Assembly: GCA_002197995.1 (NCBI GenBank)
Contig: NGZR01000002.1
Coordinates: 5,394,001-5,458,000 of the forward strand
From: Gaeumannomyces sp. JS-464
Taxonomy: Eukaryota > Ascomycota > Sordariomycetes > Magnaporthales > Magnaporthaceae
DNA length: 64,000 nt
Reading direction: 5' to 3'
The position numbers and the translations under genes are program-made. Shown here piece by piece: positions 1 to 12,400 of this stretch; positions within the stretch are counted from its first letter, which is position 1; every line of letters begins with the position of its first letter. The notes beneath the pieces are model-generated. The model saw nothing but the letters and a program-made list of their open reading frames with translations, searched no databases and had not been told where the DNA came from.

Positions 1-299
1 AAAGCGTTGGGTCGCCTGGGCTGAGGCTACCTATCGTGTCTGTGTGCGCTTTTTTTTGCGCGTCTTCTCTGCAAAAGACAATCTCCAACTCCGTGACCTT
101 TGCACCGAAAAGAAACAACAAAAGCCACGAAATCCTCTTCGCGTTTCAACGCGCCCGCCGTTCTGTAATGCCGACCGATATCTGCCGCGCCGCCAGCCGC
201 TCTTCCAAGCTCCCCTGAGAATCCGAAAGACGACTGTCACAACACGCGCCCCAACCGACTCTGGCCCGTACCGACGACTTCCACGTCAGCTTCCCGGCC
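1..299 (+). promoter_or_regulatory. 5' region of the SAS3-like gene
   Basis: No complete gene is visible here. The stretch is pyrimidine-rich and leads into an ATG at 300 in a good context (GGCCATGGC), so it is read as 5' UTR and core promoter of the acetyltransferase gene. The window edge cuts it, so an upstream neighbour cannot be excluded. Confidence 0.5.
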
Positions 300-3200
300 A
301 TGGCGAGCGCGCAACTCATGGAGGAAGAGCTGCAGCGGAGCGTGATGGTCTCTGAGGGGGCTACTATTCAGCTCGGAGACCCCGAAAGCGACCACGTAGA
401 TCCCCGCGCCTCCGAAGGCGCCTCCGATGCTACAATGGCATCCTACAACGACGATTCTGTTCTTGTTGCCAACGGTGGGCGGGACGGAGTCCACATAGTG
501 GACAGTGTTGAGTCAGAACACGAGGAGGACGCTGATGGCGGTGATGAGGATGGCGACCAAGAGGACGGTCACGACCATGAAGATGACGACATCGATGACG
601 CGAAGACGGTGGCGACGATGAAGAAGAAGAGGCCGATTCGGGTCGAGAAGACAGCGAAATATCTGACGATGATAACGAGGCCGACGAGGACGCGGGGCAC
701 CCCCGAATCTCCCTCGGCGCGAAGGGGTGGAGCAAGCGCCAAGGAGGACGTCGAGGAAGAAGATGATGATGAAGGTGTCGGCGCGGTCAAAATTAGGCCA
801 GGCGAAACTGACGACGACAGCGAGGACAGCAACCTATCCGACGGCAATAGCGAGAGTAGCGAAGAATCAGACGGCGAAGCTGCCTGGGAAGAGGCTGTCG
901 AGCAGAACGAGGAAGATGAGGATGAAGATGAGGAAGACGATGAAGACAATATACCGCTCGGGAACTGCATGTTCTGCAAAGACGGCGACGAACGGGGGTC
1001 GTACCTGAAGTGCAGAGGCTGTGGAGAGAACTGTAGGTCAAACTCGACCATATCCGGTTTTGTCAAGGTCGTTTCAAGTCTAACATTTGCCCTCAAAGCA
1101 CACGAGGAATGTGCGAGGAATAACTCAGCTCTTAAAGACACGGCCAGTAAGTTTCAAAGCACCTTTTCTTGTTTTCCTATCAAGCCACTCACTTGACGGT
1201 CGAGAAAGTTATATCGGGCGATGGCGTTAACTTTTGATTTTAGATGTTGGAAAATGGAAATGTCCAGAGTGTGCATCGGTTGACGATGTTATCGAGGCTG
1301 ATGGGGAGGATGAAGAGGCAGGGTCCCCGGCGGCCGGGGAATCTCCCTCCACAGCCCGAGGCGCGACCGCCCCGAAGCTCACCCGGGACTTGCTGCCGTC
1401 GCAGCGTGGAGCCGTCAAAGCAGACTCTCACTCTGTCTTTAACACTTTGGTGCTTGATGATGACCCTATGGACGGCTCCCGCGTACTGAGAAAACGCAAG
1501 ACATCGTCTATTGAGCCTGAGGACAGCATCATGTCGCTGCGCAAGCGCCGCAAAGACACACCTGAAGAGCAGGGCCAAACCGAAGATGCAAGTGGCGGCG
1601 CAGAGGTATCCACGCGGCCCCATTCCGCGCGCTCTCTGAGAGTCAAGACAGCAGAAGCGACAGCATCGGCCACCGTCGAAAAGAGGGTCCGGGGAAGCAT
1701 TGTCATCAAGTTCAAGGCTAGCCCTGCCGAGCTTCGGCGAATCGATGAGCGACCCCCAGTGGCTCCTAAGCGGCGCGGGGGCAGGTCGGGTAGCGGAAGG
1801 TCGGCCGGGCGCTCTCGCACGTCGCGCAGCGTTGCACATCCAGCGCCCCCCCTGACCACGCCCTTTTCGTCAACTACGTTCTACCAGCCCTTCTTCTTCG
1901 ACAAAGAGACAGAGGAGTTGAAAGGGAAGTCTTATGGCGGCATCTTGGACGAGGCCGAAGCTGATACCACCAAGACGTTCCCTCAGCCTGAGGACCGCAA
2001 GCGCTTCGATGAGGCCAAGCAGAAGGCCGAGGAAGAGTGGCGGCAGCGCATCCTGACCATGCAGGCCAATCTGGACGTGCCTGTGAAGAAGGTCAAGAAG
2101 TCGTCTGGTCCCGCGAGCCAGATCGAGTGCATCGATTTTGGCGGCTGGGAGATCGACACCTGGTACGCCGCGCCGTATCCCGAGGAGTACAGCAGGAACA
2201 GGGTTCTTTACATCTGCGAGTTTTGCCTCAAGTACATGAACTCGGACTATGTCGCCTGGCGCCACAAACTCAAGTGCCCTGCGAAACACCCTCCAGGAGA
2301 TGAGATCTATCGGCACGGCTCCGTCTCCGTCTTTGAGGTGGATGGCCGCAAAAACCCAGTCTACTGCCAGAATCTCTGCCTGTTGGCGAAGCTTTTCCTC
2401 GGCTCCAAGACACTGTACTACGACGTGGAGCCGTTCCTGTTCTACGTGCTATGCGAGTATGACGACTTCGGCTACCACTTTGTTGGCTATTTTTCCAAGG
2501 AGAAGCGGGCGAGCAGCCAGAACAACGTCAGTTGCATTCTCACGCTTCCAATACACCAGCGCAAGGGATATGGAAATCTCCTCATCGACTTCTCCTACCT
2601 TCTCACTCGCGTCGAGAAGAAGACGGGCTCTCCAGAAAAACCACTCTCGGACATGGGCCTTGTCTCGTACCGCAACTACTGGAGATTAGTGCTTTGCCAG
2701 TACCTGGCTGACCACGTCTCCGATGACAAGTCGGAGACTACCGGCTTGAGCATCAAGCAGATGTCCGACGACACTGGCTTGACTCCCGACGACGTCATTG
2801 CCGCCTTAGAAGGGCTAAGATGTCTCGTTCGGGATCCGCAGACCGAGCTCTATGCCTTCCGGGTCGATCTGGCCTACTGCAGAGAGTATTTGCAGAAATG
2901 GGAGGCAAAGAAGTACGTCAAGCTCGATCCCCAATATCTCACATGGACGCCGTATGTGATGGGCAGAAGCAACGCGTCCAACTTTGAGCTTGGGCCGGCG
3001 CTCAATGCCATCGCACCGCGTGAGGAGGAGGACGAGCCGAAACCGACAGACCCTGCTATCAGCATCCTGCCAAACGGCGAGGCATCCGTCGTATTTGCTG
3101 CCGCTGCCACGGACGGCGTTAGCCACAACTCCAAATCTGAGGTCGAAGGCGTGGTTTTCGAATCGACCGAGCCTAGCGACACGACGGATAGGGCCGTAGC

Positions 3201-3864
3201 CCCGGCCACTACGGGCGCAGATGGACAGAGCACTGCCGAGGCCCAAAAGGAAACAGCGGCCACGAGCAGGGACGGTGTAGCTGATGCCGTCCCAGACACC
3301 GGCCCAGCTGAGCCGAAATGGGTGGCCGCGTACAAATCCGTGCCAGTCACTCGCTTCCAGGTGTACCCTCCGATCTCACGCCGTGTCGAGCGGCCACGTC
3401 CAGTAATCCGCGCGCCACCGATCGCACAGCCAGTTACACTTCCACGTCCGAAGCCACGGCGGCCGCCTGCCAGTCGTAGGTCAACAGCATCGTCCTCAAA
3501 ACCAAAGAGCTCGACGACACGGGTCCGGAAGACCGGCGGTACAGGACGCGGGCCTGGTCGCTGGCCCAAGGGAACAAAGAAAAGTGACTACGGCAATGCT
3601 GATAGTGGACCGGGCCTGCCTCCTGCGTGGATCGCCGCCAGAATTGCCGCTGAACAAGCCAAGAAGGCCGCCGCTGAGGAGGCAAAGGCAGCATCGAAGG
3701 CCAAGGCAACAGGAGAGACCGCAGGAGTAAACGGATCAGAGCGGGAGGCTGAAGACACGGTTCAGGTGCAGACACCAACAGTCAAGGACACGGGATCTCT
3801 CAAGGGGGGGCAGAGCTCTAGTGCGAAGAGCAGCGAGAAAAGGAACGGTGTTCATGCGCACTGA
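300..3864 (+). CDS. SAS3: PHD-finger MYST-family histone acetyltransferase (SAS3-like)
   Basis: Exons 300-1032, 1099-1146 and 1244-3864 join in frame to 1133 aa. The N-terminus is very acidic. A PHD finger (about residues 223-270) is completed only by splicing: CMFC, CRGC, then GENSHEEC across intron 1 and WKCPEC across intron 2 give the full C4HC3 set. The MYST domain (about 540-800) begins with a C2HC zinc finger (YICEFC...RHKLKC). It carries the lysine of LGSKTLYYD that MYST enzymes autoacetylate and the acetyl-CoA loop QRKGYG; the catalytic glutamate region follows. Near the C-terminus GRGPGRWPKG resembles an AT-hook. The family transfers acetyl groups to histone H3/H4 lysines in the nucleus; Sas3 is the catalytic subunit of yeast NuA3. 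The fused PHD suggests direct reading of histone tails (inference). No indels are seen. The split between Sas3 and other MYST types was not tested by phylogeny. Confidence 0.9.
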
Positions 3865-5640
3865 ACATTGAATAGGCGGTGCGACTCCTGGGGAAACAGT
3901 ATACCATTGTCCCACATATTGTAATCTGGCTGGCGCAGATATTGCTATGGCGTAGGACCGGTGGTGTTTTGGCCGATTCTCATTTCTTCTTTGGGCGTTG
4001 TATTGGTTCGGATATTGAGAGACGCTTTTTTGCCCTGGTCATTTTATTGCCTCTGCGTCCTTCTCATTCGTCATCTTTATTTTTAACTTTGTCGCCAGAC
4101 AATTCCTAATTCGCCTCGAAGAAACGATACCCTCAAAAGAAAACCAACAGAGTCAGTTTGGCGATGTCGTCTGAAAGTCCCATCATTCCGCAGTGGCCAT
4201 ATTTATTCGTAGCCGGTGAACAAGAAAGAGTTCACGCGACTGGATGAAATGCATTTTTGTATGTACCTATGTAGGATAAACAATGGTTATCTAGGACCGA
4301 ATGATTTCCTGGTGGTGAGCGTCTCCATCTCCAAGTGTAATCCTCAGCCAATGTGATGACGGAGCCCCTGAAGGTCATGATTCCTCGACAAAGCTTCCAT
4401 TGCAAAGCTGCTTCATCCAAGGTAAACATATGTAGCCAGCCCCATCGAGCTCTCGCTGTCGGAACTGTATACGGCGCTCGGGTCGCATACGTCATGCTAC
4501 GCCGGCCTATGAGTCGACGACAGCGGGAATACACCGCCACGTGCAGCATGCGTAAAATTACCGTGTCTTAGCCGCAATAGGACAGACCCTTCCTTGGCTC
4601 ACGGCGGATGCGGACGGAGCCACGCAGGGGATTCGTCATGTCCAGAGGCGTGTGCTCGCCACTTTATCTCGTCAGCCACTAAAGAGACTGGAGACTGCAA
4701 TGGGAATCAATGCGGGCGGAGCGGGCAGGACGAGAAGCCAGCGTGCATTTAGGCACATAGGTGCTTGCTTGGTGTTTTGCAGACCTAGCTGAAACGGACA
4801 CTCTGGCCAACCCTTATTATACCTGCCCGGGTCAAGGAGAGGGGAGAGAGAAAAAAAAAAAGACGCACTATTTATAGAGATCGGCGAAAAAAGATAGGTA
4901 CATTGTACCAACTTTGGTCTGGGGACGCTCGGCTGGTCGGCGGAACCACCGTGCAGCGCAGACCCCTTGGCGCAAGCAGTCGTTAGCCAAGGAGCCACCC
5001 AAATATCCTAGCAACTTCTTGTCTCGTGTGGCCGCGACTCGTCGGATTGAAGCTGCCCCCTCTCATTGCTCCCAGCCTCCGCGACCGACCGACCGACCGA
5101 CCAACTCTCGCCAAAAGCTGCTACGGAAACCAAAACCCCGGAGCGCGGCAACATTGGGCTGGACTTTAGCAGCGCGCGCCTCTGTTCGCACCGAGAGTCG
5201 TTGGGCCACGCACTCATTTCCGCACCGCAAATTGCACGCACGCATCCACTGCGAAGCACCGCATCACACCGACGGCCCATCGATCCGTCCGCCCAGCACG
5301 GTATTCCAAGAAAGAGGCCCAGCAAGGAACAGTTCAGCGCCTGTTAATTGGCGCCTCCCTTCCCAGGTGGCTGGCTGGCAGTGATAAGATTACCTGCCGC
5401 CGCACGTCGCTCAGCCCGCTCGCCCGGCTGCACGTCTGATCCAAGAGGTCTGGTACCACCTCGACACGCCGACACACCTGTCCCGACGTTACGTATCCCC
5501 GTCTCCGATCTGCTGGGCTGTCGCCGCTCCAGCGCCAGTGCATCCTGCGGCCGGTCCATCGCATCTCCAGTCCCCTCCGTGCCAACTGTTTCTCCTTCTA
5601 GGCCCATCGCGTCGCCGCGTCGCCGCAGCCAATTGTCAAG
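3865..5640. other. Intergenic, SAS3 3' end to ENT promoter
   Basis: About 1.8 kb without a supportable gene. It should hold the SAS3 3' UTR and the ENT promoter. A short A-run lies at about 4851-4861, TTATTATACC at about 4811, and a CCGA tetranucleotide run at about 5086-5103. The 200 bases before 5641 are C/T-rich, as is usual for a fungal 5' UTR. Short open frames on both strands show no recognisable domain. Confidence 0.5.
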
Positions 5641-7654
5641 ATGTCGAGGGTAATGAGGAGCGTCAAAAATGTCACCAAGGGCTACTCGAACGTGCAGGTC
5701 AAAGTGCGCGAAGGTATGATAGCCCCCGTGTTCGGTCGCGAGATGGAGGCAGCCCCCTGGGACAATCCGAGCTGACGACATACCACTCTCCCACTCTCCG
5801 CAGCGACCAGCAACGACCCATGGGGCCCTACAGGGACGCAGATGAGCGAAATCGCTCAGCTCACCTTCAACTCGTACGCACCGCGAACCCCATCCCCGCC
5901 GTCGCCTCCAGGCAATAGCTATGGCAGACCACTCACAAAGCGCTATGCAGGTCGACCGAGTTCTACGAGATTATGGACATGATAGACAAACGTCTCAACG
6001 ACAAGGGCAAGAACTGGAGGCACGTCCTCAAGGCGCTCAAGGTCCTTGACTACTGTCTGCACGAGGGCTCCGAGCTCGTTGTCACCTGGGGGAAACAGAA
6101 CATTTATATCATCCGGACCCTGCGCGAGTTCCAGTACATTGACGAAGATGGACGAGATGTCGGCCAAAATGGTGAGTCTTACCGATGCCCCGCGGGCCCC
6201 TTCCGGGGCACACGCAGGCTCGCACTGGACCGCTTTGGTGGCTAACTGCGTGACTAGTCCGGGTGGCCGCCAAGGAGCTCACTGCCCTGCTCAATGATGA
6301 AGAGAGGCTCAGGGCCGAGCGCAGCGACAGGAGGACATGGAAGTCGCGCGTGACCGGGCTTGATGAATACGGACCACAGCACCACGACCATCACCCTGGG
6401 CCTTCGCGAGCGCCCCGGGAGCGCCCCGTCCGCCAGAACGACGAGGACGACGCCGAGTATCGTCTGGCCTTGGAGGCGAGCAAGTACCAAGAGGAGGAGG
6501 ATAGGAGAAAACGGGAGAGCCGCCAAACTCACGACTCGGAGGACGACGACCTTGCGAAGGCCATTAAGCTCAGCAAGGAGGAAGAGGAACGCCGCCGACG
6601 GGAGCTGGAGTCGTCCAACAACACCACCTCCATCTTTGACGAGGATCTCATCCAGGTCAACCAGCCGCAACCGACCGGCGCCAACCAGGGATATACCCAG
6701 GGAAATGCCGTCGACTTTTTTGCCAACCCCATTGACCAGAGCCAGATGCAGGGCCAGCCCACTGGCTACATGGCCAACGCCTACACCGGATTCCAGACTC
6801 AACCCACGGGCTTCCAGACCCAGCAACCCGGGTTCCAGAACGGCTTCCAGAACGGCTTCGGGGTTCAACAGCCCACCGGCTTTGACCCCTATGGCCAGCA
6901 GGCAATGCAGCAGCAGCCTTTCCAGCCACAGCCCACCGGCTTCAACCCCTATGCTCAGCAGCAGCAGCAGCAGCAACAACAACTCCAGCCGCAACAGCAG
7001 CAGACCGAGTCACCGCTGCAAGCTGGAAGTAACAACCCGTGGGCAACCAATAACAACAACCAGCAGCAAGCGCTACGCCCGATGCAGACAGGCTCTAATA
7101 ACCCATTCGCAGCGAAGCCACAGCCATTCAAGGCCCCGCCGATGCCGACTCTGGGCAGCCTGCCTGAGCAGAAGACGCTCTCGACTTTCCAACAACAACC
7201 ATCTCCCTTTCAACTGCAGCAGCAGACCTCGTTCCCCCAGACTTCATTTTCTCCTGCGCCGCAGCAACAACAGCAGCAGCAACCGCAGAGAGAGCTTAGC
7301 GAGCACGAGGCGCGCCTCAACCAACTGCTCGCTAACGGCGACGGCATGGACACTTTTGGCAATGTGGGGCAAACACGCATTCCAGCTCAGCATACGGCAC
7401 CGGGGACATTTGTCAACAGCGCCGGGGCGGGCGCTGCGCGACTCACGGCCGAGGCTACGGGCAACAACCCGTTTTTGCGAACGCAGTTCACGGGCATGCC
7501 CACGCCCTCGTACGGCGGGCAACAACAGATACCTGCGGCCACGGGACCGGCGGGTATGAATAGCGGTTTTGGTGCGCCACAGGCGACCAACAACCCGTTC
7601 GCTGCGAGGCCACAGCAGCAGCAGACGAACCAGGGTGATCTGATCCAGTTCTAG
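5641..7654 (+). CDS. ENT1: Epsin, ENTH-domain endocytic adaptor (Ent1/Ent2-like)
   Basis: Exons 5641-5713, 5804-5873, 5951-6171 and 6258-7654 join in frame to 586 aa. The ENTH domain (about residues 1-150) is clear: KVREATSNDPWGP, then FYEIMDMIDKRLNDKGKNW and KVLDYCLHEGSE. ENTH binds PtdIns(4,5)P2 and bends plasma membrane. Two ubiquitin-interacting motifs follow (EYRLALEAS, DLAKAIKLS) in charged helical sequence. The rest is Q/P/T-rich and disordered with repeated PTGF segments, three NPF motifs that bind EH-domain proteins such as Ede1/Pan1, and a C-terminal clathrin box (DLIQF). Together these are the full module set of an endocytic epsin linking ubiquitinated cargo to clathrin. The start is fixed by the conserved N-terminus MSRVMRSVKN. 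Filamentous fungi usually have one such gene, so ENT1 versus ENT2 is not distinguished. Confidence 0.93.
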
Positions 7655-9420
7655 AAGGATGATCAAGACCCGGATCAAGATCAGTGCAAGAACGTGAGTG
7701 AGAGGGTAAAGGGCGATGGGAGCAAGGAGGAACCTTAGAGGATATTTGCATATTCACATATTCACTGTTTTATACGCCTTCGCGTTCGTTTCTCGTTAAG
7801 GTCGAGGGGATGTAAACCTGTCTTCTTCATGAACTTCAATTCTGTCCTTCCACGCGTTTGCACACAGAAAAAGCAAGGACTGGGCGGTAGTTAGTTGTTG
7901 CTATCTTGCTGTTATTGGCTGCATTCACGGATGCAGGAAAAAGATCGGGGCAGTTTGGCAAGCAGCTTTTAGGGGTGGAATTCTGAACTAAACTATTTTG
8001 GCATGCAGCTGCAGGAGGATACATAGATGAACCCCCTCCATGCGGGATCGCGCATTCGCTGCTCTGAGAAGACATAACAGCTCCGTCACACATGTATACC
8101 CATCTAGATGTCTACCTCATAATACCAAGCAGGAACGTACCTAATCTATGATATGGGATCCCCAAGTCAGTCGATGTCACTGCTCGGCCAGCCTCCTCTG
8201 CTGCTGGCATGCATGTCTAGATCTTACTTTGACGGATTGCGAATTTGTCGGTCATATCCTGCGAGATTTGTCAGGCAATGTGTCCGTTCTCGTCTCGTAT
8301 CGTGCCCGGATTGGGTGGGTTGTAGCACTCGGGGGAAAGGGGCAGGCATTCGAGACAAGGCAGACTGAGAAATTAGTCATTTTGCTGCTGCAGAAGTCAA
8401 AAAAATCAGGCATCCACGTCACATGACGCCAAAAGGCACGCTTGCTGACAAAAACCCTCACAAAGGTCCATTTGACTTCGGGAGGCACCGGCCTCCTGTG
8501 GTGTATAAGATGCTCATTGATTTCCGCGCTGCTAAGACGCTGCTACGTTCTGGCTGTCGACAGTGATGCCTGCGTTGGGACACTGTCCACCCAAAAAGTC
8601 TGCTTGCATGTGCCTGGCTGTCGCGAGATTGTGCTTGACCGTGTATGGATAGAAGCCAAGCGCACCAACCCAGAAGGTCCTGCCGCTCCTTCCTGCCTCG
8701 GGTTGTTGCTGTGCTTTGGTGCCCAAAGACCTATCAGATTCAAGCGCAGTGGAGTGGAGCTTCCAGAAGCACAGCAGAGCTAGACTGGCCCGTGCATGGC
8801 CTGTCGGTTTGTTGCTCGCTGGTTGGCTGGCAGTTTTTGCTCCCCTGGCCCCATCAACCTGGCAAAGCAACGCGCCCACTCGCCTTCGACTGCTCTGCTT
8901 TCTGGTAGCGTTTTGTCCATCTTCCATCCACCAGCTCACGGTGCTCGGGAAGCTTTGAGCGCCAACCGAAAGTCTGCATAGCAGGCCCGCTTTCTTGGAG
9001 TGTATTTCCATTCATCTCCTTCACTATTGTGTCTTTAATCGCGTGGCGCACTTCTATTTCTTTTTGATTCTGTGGCACCGAGAGGAAAGAGGCTGCTAGA
9101 ATTCCCGCTGGCGTCTTGCTCTTTGGTGTTCCAGCCTCCGCGGTGCGACCTTGATTAAAAAAAAAAAAAATCCGACTCCCAACCTCACTCAACCACAGGC
9201 GCCCGCCCGGCACGCGCTTCTTCGCATGGCCCGTCAGACATTTATTTCGCATGCAGAAGACGCCCATTAGCACAGTCTGAAGCTTGTTTCCGACTCTGGT
9301 GTCGGTGGCCTGGTTTTGACGCGTCGAGTCGCGCGCTTCACCCTCCAGCCAGCCGCATCTCACATCACCCTCACCCCAAGGCTTTGGCCTTTGCGCCGCC
9401 GCGTCTGATCGTCGCCGACC
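7655..9420. other. Intergenic, ENT 3' end to NUP promoter
   Basis: About 1.8 kb without a recognisable gene. An A-run lies at about 9157-9169. Open frames such as 8442-8783 (plus) and 8532-9011 (minus) show no domain, conserved motif or splice structure. The last 200 bases are pyrimidine-rich and lead to the nucleoporin ATG at 9421. Confidence 0.5.
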
Positions 9421-12400
9421 ATGTCGTTCGGCACCGGCGGCTTTGGCTTCGGCCAGAACAACCAGGCCCAGCAGTCGACGGGCTTTGGAGGCTTCGGCTC
9501 CAACGCAAACACAACCTCCGGTACGTCTTTTCTCGCCTGCCTTTTGCTTGCTCGCCCCCGAATGCCCTCACCAAGTGCCCTCTATTCCGACGCGTACCAG
9601 TGCCTGTAGCAAGGTGTAACCATACTATCCCGGCATCCACGCCGCTGACCAAGCTCCTGTCTCGTCCCAGCCTTTGGTCAAAACACGAACCCGGCTTTCG
9701 GATCTGGCACCAGCAACACAACTGGTGGTGGCTTGTTCGGTGCGGTACCTCTGGTGGGTTTGGAAGCACTGGCATGTTCTGCCTTGTCCTTCTCTCTTTT
9801 GCATGCGGCTGTATTTCTCGGAATGGTGCTAACACAACCTCCTCCAATATAGGCGGCGGTTTCGGATCCACGGCGACCACCGGGTTCGGCCCAAAACCCG
9901 CGTTCGGTGCGGCCACGACTAGCGCCGGCGGTCTCTTCGGTAGCTCAACGACGACCACGGCCGGACCATCGGCTTTTGGCTTCGGCTCAAACACGAACAC
10001 CACCAACACTGGCACTAACGCCTTTGGGGGCGGCAGCTCTCTATTCGGAGGAAGCAAGCCCACCACCGGCTTTGGCTCAGGCACCACCGGCACCACAGGC
10101 GGCGCATCACTCTTCGGCTCGGGCGGCAATACCAATACCTTTGGGGGCACCACTGGAGGAGGCTTTGGTGCGACCACCAATCCGGCATCGGTACTAATGT
10201 CGGCGACCCACCCGGCACAAATGTCGTCCCCTTCCAGCCGACGATAGAGAAGGAGTCCAACAACACCAACACGCCCCAGCAGAACTCATTCCAGAATGTG
10301 CTATTCATGGAGCCATATAAGAAGTTCTCTGCTGAGGAACTGCGACTGGCTGATTACGCTCAGGGTCGACGTTACGGTAATGCCGCTGGCGGTGGTGCCT
10401 TCGGTGTAAACTCGAGCTTTGGATCCGGAGCATTCGGCGCCAGCCAGAACACTGGGACCGGTGGGTTTGGTGCTACGGCTAGCACCGGAACTACGGGCGG
10501 TCTCTTCGGGAGCGCCACTACAAACCAGCCTGCTGCTACTGGAGGTTTTGGCCAGACAGCGACCACCACAGGCGGGTTCGGCACCACCGGCGGTGGATTG
10601 TTTGGCTCAGCCAAGCCCACCACGACTGGCCTCTTCGGCAGCACGACGACCTCGCAACCCGCTCAGGCTGGCGGGTTGTTTGGCGGCACTTCGGGAGGCG
10701 GTGGCTTTGGCAGCACCGCCACCACTGGTGGTGCATTTGGCTCTTCCAACACCGGCGGAGGCTTGTTCGGGACTAACAATGCTGCCACCACCACTGCGGC
10801 CAAGCCCGCAGGTTTCAGTTTTCGGCACCGGCGCGGCTACTGGAAACCACGGGTGGTTTCGGCAGCACAGCTACCACTGGTGGCTTTGGCGGCACTGCAA
10901 CAAACACTGGTGGTGGCCTATTCGGCAACAGTGCCCAGCAGCAACCTCAACAGCAACAACAAACTGGCGGCGGTCTTTTCGGACAACAGCAATCGACAAC
11001 CACTGGCAGTGCCTTCGGAGGTGGAGCTTTTGGCCAGCAGAACCAGCAGGGAACATCCTCTCTCTTTGGCGGCAACCAAACCAAGCCCGCGGGCTCCCTC
11101 TTCGGTGGGACCAACACCGCCACTAACACCACTGGCGGTGGCTTGTTCGGATCAGCTGCTGCAAACACTGCTACTCCTTTTGGCGGCAACACAACAAACC
11201 AGGTGGGTGGCGGTCTCTTTGGCGCGAAGCCTGCTGGGGTGGGGGACTATTTGGGTCCTCCACGACCGCGCAGCCTGCCGCTACTGGAGGCGGCCTCTTC
11301 GGAACCCTTGGATCCAATAACCAAGCCCAGCAGCAGCAACCCGCTCAGGGCGGTGGCCTGTTCGGTGGCTTGGGTCAGAACGCGCAGAGCAGGCCTTCCA
11401 TGTTTGGCACTAGCCAGGGCACCGGGGGGAGCCTTTTTGGTGCCCAAAACCAGCAGCCTCAGCAAGGCGGTTTGTTCGGCGCAACGCAACAGCAGCCTGT
11501 CCAGGGCGGCTCGCTATTCGGAGCTTCGCAGAACCAGTCCGCCCCCAGTCGCTCACAACGAGCCTGGTCGATATGTCGGCTTTCGGCACCAGCTCTCTCT
11601 TTGCTGGTGTCGGCGGTAACGACGTCCAAAACCCCGGTCCTTTAGCGACACCACTTTCATCGGCCAAGAAGCAACCGGCGAGAGCATCGATCCTGCCGAT
11701 TTACAAGCTCTCCAAACCTCAGACTCCCAAGCGAGGTTTTGGGTTCTCCTACAGCACATACGGCTCGCCGTCTACACCCTCTAGTGCTAACAGCACCCCG
11801 GGCGGTTTCGGACAGAGTCTTCTGGCTGGGAGTCTTGGGCGCAGCCTGAACAAGAGCATATCGACCAGCAATCTACGGCGGTCATTCAACGCTGAAGACA
11901 GCATCCTTGCACCTGGCGCATTCTCGGCGAGCACCGGACCTAAGAACTATGGCAGCACTGGAAGCATCAAGAGGCTGGTTATCAACCGCGACATCCGCAG
12001 CGACCTTTTCAGCACGCCTAACAAGGACCGCCAAACACCAGAGCTTGGCAGCGCTCGCAAGACCAAACGCGTGAGCTTTGATACCTCGACCGCCGCCGCC
12101 ATCGAGCAGGGCACCCAGTCTCCGCCCGAGGATTCCGCCGCCTCGTCCAGCCGTGCTGAGGACCCTTGGCTATCTCAGACCATCTAGCCGTGCCACCAAC
12201 GGCGTCAATGGCTCGTCCAGGCCGGCTGCCCCTGACGGAACTCCGGAGATGGAACAGGTCAAGGGTAACGAACTAGCCATTGTCCATGAAGAGGAGTCAC
12301 CCAACTCCACTCCTCGCTCTGTCGACATTGGTCGCGACGCGGAGGCCGGTGACTACTGGATGCAGCCGTCAAAGGAGGAGATCCAGGGCATGAACCGGAT

